A stretch of 8,173 nucleotides of DNA from Savagea sp. (GTDB lineage Bacteria; Bacillota; Bacilli; Bacillales_A; Planococcaceae). Position numbers and translations under genes: made by a program. The notes under the pieces were generated by a model, which saw only the letters and a list, made by a program, of their open reading frames with translations, had not been told where the DNA came from and searched no databases. Below are positions 1 through 6,537 of the stretch, in pieces; position 1 is the first letter of the stretch; every line of letters begins with the position of its first letter. The DNA lies in the NCBI GenBank assembly GCA_030147435.1, contig JASKZX010000136.1:1-8173 (forward strand), in the 5' to 3' direction.

Positions 1-155
1 CCTTCTTTCTCCATCTCTGTATAGTCAAATCCTAAGTCTTGAATGAGTTGTGTTCGCCCGACTTCCATCCAAATGATGTAATTAGCATGATAAACGACAC
101 CCATTTGGTCGGTTTCTGCGTAGCGGACTTCGATTTGTTTTTCACTAATATGCAT
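1..155 (-). CDS. Acyl-CoA thioesterase, YneP/YbgC-like hotdog family (5' part only)
   Basis: The first 52 residues of a 4-hydroxybenzoyl-CoA thioesterase-like (hotdog fold) protein are visible; the rest lies beyond the left edge. The N-terminus carries the family signature RYAETDQMGVVYHANY at residues 11-26, with the likely catalytic Asp16 and the conserved His23, followed by W29, M30 and E31 at the start of the hotdog helix. Such enzymes hydrolyse short or medium acyl-CoA thioesters in the cytosol. The start is ATG at 155, six bases after a good Shine-Dalgarno sequence, AGAGGTGAT (162-170). A homologue (yneP in Bacillus subtilis, and an equivalent in staphylococci) lies close downstream of aconitase, so the neighbourhood supports the call. 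It has its own promoter candidate and sits behind the acnA terminator, so it is probably transcribed separately. The natural acyl substrate cannot be told. Confidence 0.87.
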   Translation of the reverse strand, partial: MHISEKQIEVRYAETDQMGVVYHANYIIWMEVGRTQLIQDLGFDYTEMEKE

Positions 156-177
156 TAAAATATCACCTCTTCTTTAT

Positions 178-207
178 ATTATACGGGAATGCCTTCCTTT
201 TTGTCAG
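178..207 (-). promoter_or_regulatory. SigA-type promoter for the thioesterase
   Basis: On the minus strand a perfect -10 box TATAAT (178-183) lies 18 bases after a -35-like CTGACA (202-207), five of six matches to TTGACA. Transcription would start near 171, at the edge of the ribosome binding site, giving a very short leader. Confidence 0.6.
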
Positions 208-388
208 TAAAACAATTACTTAAAAAGTGCGATATGAACCGATCAAAACATATGAGTACACCATATGGACTTGCGAGTTCTTCCAAATATCCCAAGCAAG
301 TTCCCGAGAAAACTTGATAGCGAGTCTCACGTCTTGCATGCTAATCTATGCGGAATTGTGTGAAAATCCCAATATATATTATAAAACC

Positions 389-420
389 AAAAAACACCCG
401 CTGCATAAACGCAGCGGGTG
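389..420 (-). terminator. Rho-independent terminator of acnA
   Basis: A perfect 10-bp stem, CACCCGCTGC (395-404) with GCAGCGGGTG (411-420), encloses a 6-base loop. Read on the minus strand it is followed by a run of six T (389-394). It begins 18 bases past the acnA stop codon. Confidence 0.93.
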
Positions 421-438
421 ATGAGAAGTGAATACTTC

Positions 439-3144
439 TTATTTTAATTTGTTACGGAGTACCATCTGTAAGATACCACCGTGGCGGTAGTAGTCTACCT
501 CTACGTCTGAGTCGAAACGAACTAACGCGTCAAACTCTGTAACTTTTCCTTCTGGTGAAGTTGCAGTTACTTTAATGATATCTTGTGGTTTAACATCTTC
601 TGTGATGTTTACAGCGATTGTCTCGTCACCTTTGAGGCCGAGTGATTCAGCTGAATCTCCATCTTGGAACTGAAGTGGGAGTACACCCATCATCACAAGG
701 TTCGAACGGTGAATACGCTCGTAGCTTTGTGCGATAACTGTCTTAATGCCGAGAAGGTTTGTACCTTTTGCAGCCCAGTCACGTGATGATCCCATACCGT
801 AGTCTTCTCCTGCGATAACTACGAGTCCTGTTCCGTCTTCTTTATACTTCATGCACGCATCGTACATTGGCATTACTTCGCCTGTTGGCCAGTAAGTTGT
901 GAATCCACCTTCTGTACCTGGTGCAATCTGGTTACGAATACGGATGTTAGCGAATGTACCGCGCATCATAACTTCGTGGTTACCACGGCGTGAACCGTAT
1001 GAGTTGAAGTCGCGTGGTGAAACGCCTTTTTCGATTAAATATTTACCTGCTGGTGTATCTTTACCGATCGCACCTGCTGGTGAAATGTGGTCCGTTGTAA
1101 TTGAGTCACCGAATTTACCTACTACGCGTAAGTCTTCAAGTGGCTGAATTGCTTCTGGCTCTTTTGAGAGACCTTCGAAGAACGGTGGGTTTTGAATGTA
1201 TGTTGAATCTTCGTCGAACTCATATAATGCGTCGTCTGAAGTTTCGATAGCATTCCACTCTTCGTTTGCAGTGAATACTGTTTCGTACTCTTTGCGGAAG
1301 AGTTCAGGAGTAACTGTTGCTTTAACAACGTCGTTAACTTCCTGTGTTGTTGGCCAGATGTCTTTTAAGTATACATCGTTGCCATCTTTGTCTTGACCGA
1401 TTGGGTCGTTTTTAAGATCGATATCTACTGTACCAGCGAGTGCATATGCAACTACGAGTGGTGGTGAAGCTAAGTAGTTCGCTTTAACAAGTGCGTGAAT
1501 ACGACCTTCGAAGTTACGGTTACCTGAAAGTACAGATGTTGCTAAGAGGTCATTTTCAGCAATTGTTTTTTCGATCTCAGGAAGTAATGGACCTGAGTTA
1601 CCGATACATGTTGTACATCCGTATCCAACTGTGTTGAATCCGATTTCGTCAAGGTACTTAGTAAGACCTGAGTCATCTAAATATCCTGTAACTACTTTTG
1701 AACCTGGTGCAAGTGAAGTTTTAACGTGTGGTGGTGGTGTTAAACCTTTTTCCACAGCTTTCTTCGCAACAAGTCCAGCACCTAACATAACGTATGGGTT
1801 AGATGTGTTTGTACATGAAGTGATCGCTGCGATTGCGATATCACCTGTTTTGAATTCTGACGTTGTACCGTCTGCGAATTCGATTGTACCTTTTTTGTCG
1901 AACTCTGACTCATCTAAGCCTAATCCTTTTGGACCTTCTGGAGCTACTACAGTCTCATGGAATGTCTCTTTCATTTTTGAAAGTGGGATTAAGTCTTGTG
2001 GACGTTTTGGTCCTGATAAGTTTGGCTCAATTTCTGAGAGGTCGATTTCTACGACATCTGTGTAAACTGGGTCCTCTTTATCAGGTGTGAAGAACATATC
2101 GTTACGTGTTAAGTGTTCTTTAACAACTTGGATGTGCTCTTCGTCGCGTCCTGTTAAACGCATATAGTCGAGTGCTTCTTCGTCAACTGGGAAGAATCCA
2201 CATGTCGCACCGTATTCTGGCGCCATGTTCGCGATTGTTGCACGGTCAGCGAGTGGTAATTGAACAACTCCTGGTCCGAAGAACTCTACGAATTTGCCTA
2301 CTACTCCTTTTTCACGGAGAACTTGAACTACTTTTAATGCTAAGTCAGTAGCTGTCGTTCCGTCAGGGAGGTCTCCTGTTAATTTAACTCCGATAACTTC
2401 TGGAATTGGGAAGTATGAAGGTTGTCCGAGCATTCCTGCTTCAGCTTCAATACCACCAACACCCCATCCGAGAACACCGATACCGTTGATCATTGTCGTA
2501 TGTGAGTCAGTACCAACGAGTGTATCTGGGTAAGTATCGAAAGTACCGTCTTCTTGCTCAACTGCGTGAACAACGTTTGCAAGGTACTCTAAGTTAACTT
2601 GGTGAACGATACCTGTTGCAGGTGGAACTGCACGGTAGTTATCGTATGCTTTTTGTGCCCAGTTTAAGAACTCATAACGCTCTGCGTTACGCTCGAATTC
2701 GAGCTTCATGTTTGCTTCGAGAGCTTCTGGAGTTCCGTATTGGTCAACTTGTACTGAGTGGTCAATAACAAGGTCAACCGGAATTTCTGGGTTAATATCT
2801 TGTGGGTCGCCGCCCATTTCAGCCATAGCTGAACGAAGTGATGCTAAGTCAACAACAACAGGAACCCCTGTGAAGTCTTGTAAAATTACGCGTGAAGGTT
2901 TGAATGGTACCTCTGCGTCTTTATCTGCATCTTTGCCCCATTTTGCTAAGTTTTCTACGTGGTCATCGTTGATGACGTATCCGTCGTGTTGACGTAATAC
3001 TGACTCGAGAAGAACTTTGATCGAGTATGGAAGTTTTGAAACGTCTGCAACACCAGCTTCAGTTAAAGCGTTGATGTCGTAGTAGTTGTAAGTTTTGCCG
3101 TTAAGTTCGAACTGCTTACGGCTGTTGTATAAACTGTTTGCCAT
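439..3144 (-). CDS. acnA: Aconitate hydratase AcnA (CitB)
   Basis: This monomeric 4Fe-4S aconitase (901 residues) interconverts citrate and isocitrate via cis-aconitate in the TCA cycle. The length matches the AcnA/IRP1-type family. The three cluster cysteines are visible: C444 in TSCTNTSNP and C510 and C513 in [13 protein letters not shown]. Other active-site landmarks are DHSVQVD (128-134), GTDSHTTM (211-218), NFEGR (544-548) and, in the C-terminal swivel domain, [15 protein letters not shown] (679-693) and [16 protein letters not shown] (779-794). The start is ATG at 3144, after a near-perfect AAAGGAGG (3156-3163). Bacillus CitB is bifunctional and binds RNA when it loses its cluster; sequence similarity suggests the same here, but this is inference. 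The gene has its own promoter with dyads around it and a strong terminator, so it is probably monocistronic. No frameshift or missing key residue was seen. Confidence 0.98.
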   Translation of the reverse strand: MANSLYNSRKQFELNGKTYNYYDINALTEAGVADVSKLPYSIKVLLESVLRQHDGYVINDDHVENLAKWGKDADKDAEVPFKPSRVILQDFTGVPVVVDLASLRSAMAEMGGDPQDINPEIPVDLVIDHSVQVDQYGTPEALEANMKLEFERNAERYEFLNWAQKAYDNYRAVPPATGIVHQVNLEYLANVVHAVEQEDGTFDTYPDTLVGTDSHTTMINGIGVLGWGVGGIEAEAGMLGQPSYFPIPEVIGVKLTGDLPDGTTATDLALKVVQVLREKGVVGKFVEFFGPGVVQLPLADRATIANMAPEYGATCGFFPVDEEALDYMRLTGRDEEHIQVVKEHLTRNDMFFTPDKEDPVYTDVVEIDLSEIEPNLSGPKRPQDLIPLSKMKETFHETVVAPEGPKGLGLDESEFDKKGTIEFADGTTSEFKTGDIAIAAITSCTNTSNPYVMLGAGLVAKKAVEKGLTPPPHVKTSLAPGSKVVTGYLDDSGLTKYLDEIGFNTVGYGCTTCIGNSGPLLPEIEKTIAENDLLATSVLSGNRNFEGRIHALVKANYLASPPLVVAYALAGTVDIDLKNDPIGQDKDGNDVYLKDIWPTTQEVNDVVKATVTPELFRKEYETVFTANEEWNAIETSDDALYEFDEDSTYIQNPPFFEGLSKEPEAIQPLEDLRVVGKFGDSITTDHISPAGAIGKDTPAGKYLIEKGVSPRDFNSYGSRRGNHEVMMRGTFANIRIRNQIAPGTEGGFTTYWPTGEVMPMYDACMKYKEDGTGLVVIAGEDYGMGSSRDWAAKGTNLLGIKTVIAQSYERIHRSNLVMMGVLPLQFQDGDSAESLGLKGDETIAVNITEDVKPQDIIKVTATSPEGKVTEFDALVRFDSDVEVDYYRHGGILQMVLRNKLK

Positions 3145-3182
3145 AGTGAATAATTCCTCCTTTGTGTACTTTCAAGGGAGTA

Positions 3183-3195
3183 GTAGTGACACTAC
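3183..3195. promoter_or_regulatory. Dyad in the acnA leader
   Basis: A perfect inverted repeat, GTAGTG-A-CACTAC, lies in the predicted 5' leader of acnA, between the promoter (-10 at 3211-3216) and the Shine-Dalgarno sequence (3156-3163). As RNA it would form a small tight hairpin; as DNA it could be an operator. No known binding consensus was recognised. Confidence 0.4.
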
Positions 3196-3210
3196 CTTCC
3201 TTCAATTAAC

Positions 3211-3239
3211 ATCATACAACAGTACATCTAATAAGTAAA
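3211..3239 (-). promoter_or_regulatory. SigA-type promoter of acnA
   Basis: On the minus strand the -10 box TATGAT (3211-3216, five of six matches) lies 17 bases after the -35-like TTTACT (3234-3239, four of six). Transcription would start near 3204, giving a leader of about 60 bases. The weak -35 fits a regulated promoter. Confidence 0.55.
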
Positions 3240-3254
3240 ATAGATAAAGTTTAT
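3240..3254 (-). promoter_or_regulatory. Possible CcpC-type operator upstream of acnA
   Basis: Directly upstream of the -35 box the minus strand reads ATAA-N7-CTAT, one base from the ATAA-N7-TTAT form I recall for CcpC, the citrate-responsive LysR-type repressor of citB in Bacillus. The same bases contain the perfect dyad ATAAA-C-TTTAT (3244-3254). The centre falls near -43 from the predicted start, a sensible operator position. The consensus is from memory and AT-rich matches arise by chance. Confidence 0.3.
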
Positions 3255-3413
3255 TAGGGGTCATAAGTTTTTCAAATGACCTTTGTTGTTTAACATCGGT
3301 TATTTGAATAATTTTCTAATTTGTGAACGACTTCAAGGAAATGTCACCTTTTATTTTTGTCTTTTCTTCAACATTTATATAGTAGCTTTAAAAAGCAGTT
3401 ATGTAGTTACATC

Positions 3414-3423
3414 TGTCTTGACA
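3414..3423. promoter_or_regulatory. Operator-like dyad TGTC-TT-GACA before pncA
   Basis: An inverted repeat, TGTC-TT-GACA, sits immediately upstream of the extended -10 element of pncA. Flanking bases (TTACAT on the left, TGTTAA on the right) extend the symmetry imperfectly. A second dyad, ATGTA-GT-TACAT, lies just before it (3401-3412). The position inside the promoter suggests repressor binding; the niacin-responsive repressor NiaR (YrxA) is the natural candidate for a nicotinamidase gene, but this is inference. Confidence 0.35.
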
Positions 3424-3432
3424 TGTTAAGAT
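3424..3432 (+). promoter_or_regulatory. Extended -10 promoter candidate of pncA
   Basis: TGT-TAAGAT (3424-3432) is a TGn extended -10 element whose hexamer matches TATAAT in four positions; no good -35 lies at the usual distance. Transcription would start near 3439, about 30 bases before the pncA start codon. An alternative lies upstream: TTGTCT (3357-3362), a short 15-base spacer and TATAGT (3378-3383). Confidence 0.35.
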
Positions 3433-3467
3433 AGAGAAGAAAAATGGATAGAAATGAGGAAATAAAT

Positions 3468-4016
3468 ATGAAAAAAGCATTGTTAGTGATTGATTACACA
3501 TGTGATTTCGTTGCAGAAGATGGTGCACTTACTTGTGGTCTTCCTGGTTTGCAGCTAGAAGATTATATCGCGAAGACGACGGAAGAGTTTTTAAATAATG
3601 GGGATTATGTGTTCATGCCGAACGATATTCACCGAGAAAACGATCCGTTCCATCCAGAAACAGAGCTTTTCCCTCCCCATAATATTGAAGGAACCCCGGG
3701 ACGCCAAATGTTTGGCAAGTTACAAGAAATTTACGAGGCAAATGAAGATAAAATCATTTGGTTAGATAAAACGAGATATAGCGCATTTGCTGGTACTCCT
3801 TTAGATATGGAACTCCGCGCACGTGATGTGAAAGAAATTCATTTAATGGGTGTATGTACAGATATTTGTATTTTGCACACAGCAATTGATGCTTATAACT
3901 TAGGGTATCAGATCGTTATTCATACAGGTGGGGTTGCTAGTTTCGATATGGATGCACACAATTTCGCATTGAAACATTTTAAAAATGTATTAAACGCTAC
4001 GATTATTGAATCGTAA
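3468..4016 (+). CDS. pncA: Nicotinamidase (isochorismatase-like cysteine hydrolase)
   Basis: This cytosolic amidase (182 residues) converts nicotinamide to nicotinic acid and ammonia in the NAD salvage route. The nicotinamidase signature is complete. The catalytic triad is Asp9 (VIDYTCDF), Lys101 (LDKTRYSAFAGT) and nucleophilic Cys134 (GVCTDICILHTA). The metal ligands are Asp53, His55 and His71 (NDIH, then FPPHN). The sequence closely resembles the Bacillus YueJ and staphylococcal PncA proteins in length and motifs. I chose ATG at 3468 rather than the in-frame ATG at 3444, because GAGG (3456-3459) lies eight bases before it and homologues start MKKAL; the upstream start would add eight residues and has no clear ribosome binding site. 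The gene is divergent from acnA and ends at its own terminator. Other isochorismatase-fold hydrolases are possible alternatives but lack this combination of motifs. Confidence 0.92.
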   Translation: MKKALLVIDYTCDFVAEDGALTCGLPGLQLEDYIAKTTEEFLNNGDYVFMPNDIHRENDPFHPETELFPPHNIEGTPGRQMFGKLQEIYEANEDKIIWLDKTRYSAFAGTPLDMELRARDVKEIHLMGVCTDICILHTAIDAYNLGYQIVIHTGGVASFDMDAHNFALKHFKNVLNATIIES

Positions 4017-4023
4017 TATGAAC

Positions 4024-4067
4024 AAGGGGTAGCTACGCAGATGCGCAGCTACCCCTTTAGTATTTTT
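4024..4067 (+). terminator. Rho-independent terminator of pncA
   Basis: An 11-bp perfect stem, AAGGGGTAGCT (4024-4034) with AGCTACCCCTT (4047-4057), is topped by an inner CGCA/TGCG stem across one mismatch. TTT-AGTA-TTTTT follows on the plus strand. It begins 8 bases after the pncA stop codon. Confidence 0.9.
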
Positions 4068-4357
4068 CAGGTGATATGGTCGTACATTTTCTTTCGATAG
4101 ATTCGTTATATTTTGGTGATGTTCGTAAGAAATCACCGACCGCGGTTCATTTTCTATGTCGTTTTTCTCGCTTAAGCAACACAAACCCTACCTACTTTTG
4201 TGTCCTTGCAGTCCTTAAACTGCTCCAGTGTGAATAAGTTTCTTCAAAAACCGATGATAGATTGCCAGATACGTAGCATATCTATTCCTTTGAATACGTC
4301 TTGTTAGTATAACATACATTTCTTCATTCGTCTTCTTTTCTTTTTTTTGTGAAACAT
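4068..4357. other. Gene-free intergenic stretch with small hairpins
   Basis: No convincing protein gene was found in this region; the short minus-strand reading frames here lack good ribosome binding sites and family resemblance. It holds three small inverted repeats: GGTGAT/ATCACC (4115-4137), ACACAAA/TTTGTGT (4179-4203) and GCAGT/ACTGC (4208-4223), plus the palindrome ACCGCGGT (4139-4146). None is followed by a T-run, and no known riboswitch or RNA motif was recognised. The right end is pyrimidine-rich (4321-4349). Confidence 0.5.
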
Positions 4358-4383
4358 GTTTGAAATAAATTGAACTTGGCAAT
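4358..4383 (+). promoter_or_regulatory. Candidate SigB-type promoter of the GlsB-like gene
   Basis: GTTTGA (4358-4363), 14 bases, then GGCAAT (4378-4383) resembles the general-stress SigB pattern GTTTAA-N12-15-GGGTAT, matching five and four of six positions. Transcription would start near 4391, just before the ribosome binding site. GlsB/YeaQ-type genes are often stress-induced, which fits. A SigA reading (TTGAAA at 4360) has no good -10. Confidence 0.35.
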
Positions 4384-4418
4384 AGATGACCAAGACAAAA
4401 GAAAAGGATGTGACGCAT

Positions 4419-4676
4419 ATGTTTAGTTTTATTTGGTATTTAATTATCGGTGGGGTACTCGGCGCTTTAGCAGGGATGATTTTAGGTAAAGATATTCCTG
4501 GAGGAATTATCGGAAATATTTTAGCTGGTATCGTCGGTGCATGGATCGGTGGCAATTTATTCGGTAGTTGGGGACCACAAGTATCAAGCTTTTATATTCT
4601 CCCTACATTACTCGGCGCTTTAATTTTCGTATTTATTTTAAGCCTCATTCTTTCATCAATGAATAAAAAAGCATAA
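4419..4676 (+). CDS. GlsB/YeaQ/YmgE family stress-associated membrane protein
   Basis: This is a small, very hydrophobic protein of 85 residues with three predicted membrane helices (about 2-23, 28-48 and 58-80) and a short basic tail, KKA. Its glycine-rich pattern, GGVLGALAGMILG then GGIIGNILAGIVGAWIGG, is the hallmark of the GlsB/YeaQ family (the old 'transglycosylase-associated protein' label), whose members are membrane proteins of unknown mechanism usually linked to general stress. The start is ATG at 4419, because family members begin with an MFSFIWYLI-like sequence and AAGGA (4404-4408) lies upstream; the in-frame ATG at 4386 would add eleven polar residues, including the ribosome binding site region. 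The gene is monocistronic, with a SigB-like promoter candidate and a bidirectional terminator. It converges on a lytic transglycosylase, but the shared 'transglycosylase' wording is a historical label, not evidence of joint action. Confidence 0.88.
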   Translation: MFSFIWYLIIGGVLGALAGMILGKDIPGGIIGNILAGIVGAWIGGNLFGSWGPQVSSFYILPTLLGALIFVFILSLILSSMNKKA

Positions 4677-4677
4677 C

Positions 4678-4717
4678 AAAAAGCTTCTATTGCCCAATCC
4701 GCAATGGAAGCTTTTTT
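4678..4717. terminator. Bidirectional terminator between convergent genes
   Basis: A long hairpin pairs AAAAAGCTTC (4678-4687) with GAAGCTTTTT (4707-4716) and continues inward through TATTGC/GCAATG with one G-U pair; the loop is 7 bases. It has T-runs on both strands, so it can end the GlsB-like transcript (plus) and the transglycosylase transcript (minus). Confidence 0.9.
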
Positions 4718-4742
4718 GTATGCATATATTTTTAAGGATTTG

Positions 4743-5417
4743 TTATTTTCGAGCAGCAACTTCTAACTCATAACGTCTTGATTCATATTCTTCATAAAAA
4801 GCATAGACGTCATCAACATATTGTTCGCTTTGATTGTAATTAAATAAAGCACCTTTAATATCGCCATCTTTTGCTCCAGTTGATGATAAGTAATGGGCTG
4901 CTGAATAAACCGCATCTTCGATATCGAATGGATCTGCAATTCCGTCTCCATTTGCATCTACACCGTATCCGCCGTATTTTGCAATCGCAGCGGGATCTGT
5001 TTTTTCCTCTTCTGGAATATCTCCTTTACCTAAACCTGAACAACTCGGATGTTTCCACCCGACAAATGTACAAGGCATAAACTGCATATGTCCTTCTGCA
5101 CCAACTGGAGATACTAATGAATCCATCGTTGAAAATCTTGTCTCAATTCGATGAACAGCAGCAAGTAATGTCCATGGAATATCATATTGTTCAGCTGCTT
5201 CTTGATACAAACGAACATATTCAATCGGTAGAGGAGGACCTCCGTTGCGATCTTCAATATGGTTCGTAATTGCTTGTACTGTTTTATCTATCACAGTAGA
5301 TGGTCCCATCCATAAGAAAAGTGCGATTCCGAACAAGAAAATTACGAGAGGGGTCAACAATAGGATAAGTCCTTTTTGAACTCTCGCTTTAAAAGATTTC
5401 TTCTTTTTCTTCGACAA
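4743..5417 (-). CDS. Membrane-anchored MltB-like lytic transglycosylase
   Basis: This 224-residue enzyme should cleave the glycan strands of peptidoglycan outside the membrane. A highly basic N-terminus (SKKKKKSFKARVQK) precedes one membrane helix (about 17-37), giving an N-in signal anchor. The transglycosylase domain (about 65-215) has the catalytic Glu92 in HRIETRFS, then GAEGHMQFMPCTF (107-118) and NYNQSEQYVDDV (193-204). DANGDGIADPFD (154-165) is a 12-residue EF-hand-type calcium loop in the same place as in Escherichia coli Slt35/MltB, so the MltB-like group fits better than LysM or Slt70 types. C116 and C126 could form an extracytoplasmic disulfide. The start is TTG at 5417, nine bases after AGGAG: a TAA codon sits in frame directly before it, and the next Met (37) would remove the anchor. 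It has its own promoter and no operon partner. Confidence 0.87.
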   Translation of the reverse strand: MSKKKKKSFKARVQKGLILLLTPLVIFLFGIALFLWMGPSTVIDKTVQAITNHIEDRNGGPPLPIEYVRLYQEAAEQYDIPWTLLAAVHRIETRFSTMDSLVSPVGAEGHMQFMPCTFVGWKHPSCSGLGKGDIPEEEKTDPAAIAKYGGYGVDANGDGIADPFDIEDAVYSAAHYLSSTGAKDGDIKGALFNYNQSEQYVDDVYAFYEEYESRRYELEVAARK

Positions 5418-5451
5418 TTAACCCCTCTCCTTCCGTTTATCAATAACTTAC

Positions 5452-5480
5452 ACTATATCAATTTTTTTAATCATTGACGA
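5452..5480 (-). promoter_or_regulatory. SigA-type promoter of the lytic transglycosylase
   Basis: On the minus strand TATAGT (5452-5457, five of six matches) lies 17 bases after TCGTCA (5475-5480, four of six). The predicted start near 5445 gives a leader of about 28 bases containing the ribosome binding site. Confidence 0.45.
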
Positions 5481-5491
5481 GTAGTTTGCTT

Positions 5492-5512
5492 AAAAAACTT
5501 TAAAATTTAAAG
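5492..5512 (-). terminator. Weak AT-rich terminator candidate after the recombinase-like gene
   Basis: On the minus strand CTTTAAATTTTAAAG (5498-5512) can fold as a short AT-only hairpin followed by six T (5492-5497). The stem is weak, so readthrough toward the transglycosylase gene is possible. Confidence 0.35.
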
Positions 5513-5543
5513 CACTTTTTGTCCTACTTTTAAAGAAAGAGAA

Positions 5544-6458
5544 CTATTGTTTAGGTGAGGGATTCTTTTCTTTATCAAAAATTTTATTCAATCGTTCCTT
5601 AGCCGGTTCAGGTGCTTCATAAGTTAACTGATGAGCAACTTTTTCTAAATCTTCAGTTTGGACGTATTCTTGTAAAAGTCTAAAATAACGAAGCTCTGAA
5701 CCACGCGCACGACTTCCGAGTGTTGCTGTTGCTCGTTGAACGATTCTTTCAAAACTTCGTTCACTCATTGAACGGTGTTGCCATCCTTTTTGGCCGAACC
5801 AGACATAATTTCCAGGGGTCCATTCAAATTCAAAATACTCCGCTGTTTTTTCTAAATAGTGGCGGAGATGTTGCCACGTGTGAGAAGAGACTTCTAATTC
5901 TTTAAATGATAAATCTCGTTGAATTAATGAAAAAACACCGCGTTCTTCATCTAAATGTCCGTATTGCATCCGTTTCATTTGAGCAACCTTGAGTCCTGTA
6001 TCTGCCATCGTCTGAACGATCGACCGATTGCGTAAATAAAGCCAATCATCGTAAGAACGAATCTTTTTCGGTGCACGATAAAAATAATAAATGTCACGTA
6101 TTTCTTTGTCAGAAGGAACGTAAAGATCAACTTCCCATGATTCGTTATGAACGATCAACTCGTGAAATCTTTGTTCAATAAATCCTGTTTTTTCTAAAAA
6201 ACGAATGAAAGAGCGAAGAGAAGAAACTTTTCTTCGAATGGAAGTCGGAGCAAATTCCTTTTCTTTTAAAGCTAGTTCGTAATTTAAACAAATTTCTTGT
6301 AAACGTTTATCTTTAATCATTGTAACATTCAGTTCTTTTGCATAAGTGACAAATTGTCGTAAATCGATACCGTATTGTTTGATTGTATGAGGAGACTTAT
6401 TAAGACGTTGTAGTTCGTAAATGTACTGAGCGGTTGCTTCTTCTATTGTAAGTTGCAT
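5544..6458 (-). CDS. Catalytically degenerate tyrosine recombinase (XerC/D-like) homologue
   Basis: The 304-residue protein has the architecture of a Xer-type tyrosine recombinase. Its N-terminal core-binding domain (about 4-95) contains NKSPHTIKQYGIDLRQF and TSIRRKVSSLRSFIRFL, typical of the family. The C-terminal part (about 115-290) follows the catalytic-domain order but lacks most active-site residues. Arg I in the usual TGLR becomes Lys157 (TGLKVAQM). The HxLR box reads SELR, keeping only Arg257. The LGH histidine position aligns with Tyr280 or, with a shift, is His276. The nucleophilic Tyr position carries Arg289 or Pro. The frame is intact, and ATG at 6458 has a good AGAAGGTGA six bases upstream, so it is an expressed gene and not an obvious relic. 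Strand exchange is unlikely; DNA binding or a structural role is plausible. No phage genes, direct repeats or att-like sites were seen nearby, so it does not look like an element's integrase. Confidence 0.72.
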   Translation of the reverse strand: MQLTIEEATAQYIYELQRLNKSPHTIKQYGIDLRQFVTYAKELNVTMIKDKRLQEICLNYELALKEKEFAPTSIRRKVSSLRSFIRFLEKTGFIEQRFHELIVHNESWEVDLYVPSDKEIRDIYYFYRAPKKIRSYDDWLYLRNRSIVQTMADTGLKVAQMKRMQYGHLDEERGVFSLIQRDLSFKELEVSSHTWQHLRHYLEKTAEYFEFEWTPGNYVWFGQKGWQHRSMSERSFERIVQRATATLGSRARGSELRYFRLLQEYVQTEDLEKVAHQLTYEAPEPAKERLNKIFDKEKNPSPKQ

Positions 6459-6507
6459 GTATTCACCTTCTCTTTTTATTTTTTGGTTTTTAGATTAAAT
6501 TGAGTAT

Positions 6508-6535
6508 ATTATATCGGATAATAATTAATTATGAA
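6508..6535 (-). promoter_or_regulatory. Promoter of the recombinase-like gene
   Basis: A perfect minus-strand -10 box TATAAT (6508-6513) follows a weak -35-like TTCATA (6530-6535) at 16 bases. The leader of about 40 bases is A-rich up to the ribosome binding site. Confidence 0.45.
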
Positions 6536-6537
6536 AG

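Noticed and set aside
227..421. 64-residue plus-strand open frame between the thioesterase and acnA
   Set aside because: It has no ribosome binding site, overlaps the whole acnA terminator hairpin and resembles no family I recognise.
3310..3324. CodY-box-like sequence AATTTTCTAATTTGT between acnA and pncA
   Set aside because: Only the left half matches the CodY consensus; five of fifteen positions differ, which is expected by chance in AT-rich DNA.
4132..4155. T-box-like sequence on the minus strand (TGAACCGCGG)
   Set aside because: It lacks the rest of the conserved T-box core, is not followed by a terminator/antiterminator pair on that strand and points into pncA from its 3' side.
4215..4418. 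Minus-strand small basic frame (inner ATG giving MYVILTRRIQ...)
   Set aside because: It has only a weak ribosome binding site, no family resemblance, and overlaps the promoter and start of the GlsB-like gene on the other strand.
5544..6458. Recombinase-like gene as the integrase of a mobile element
   Set aside because: There is no tRNA attachment site, flanking direct repeat, excisionase, phage or conjugation gene nearby, and the catalytic residues are missing.
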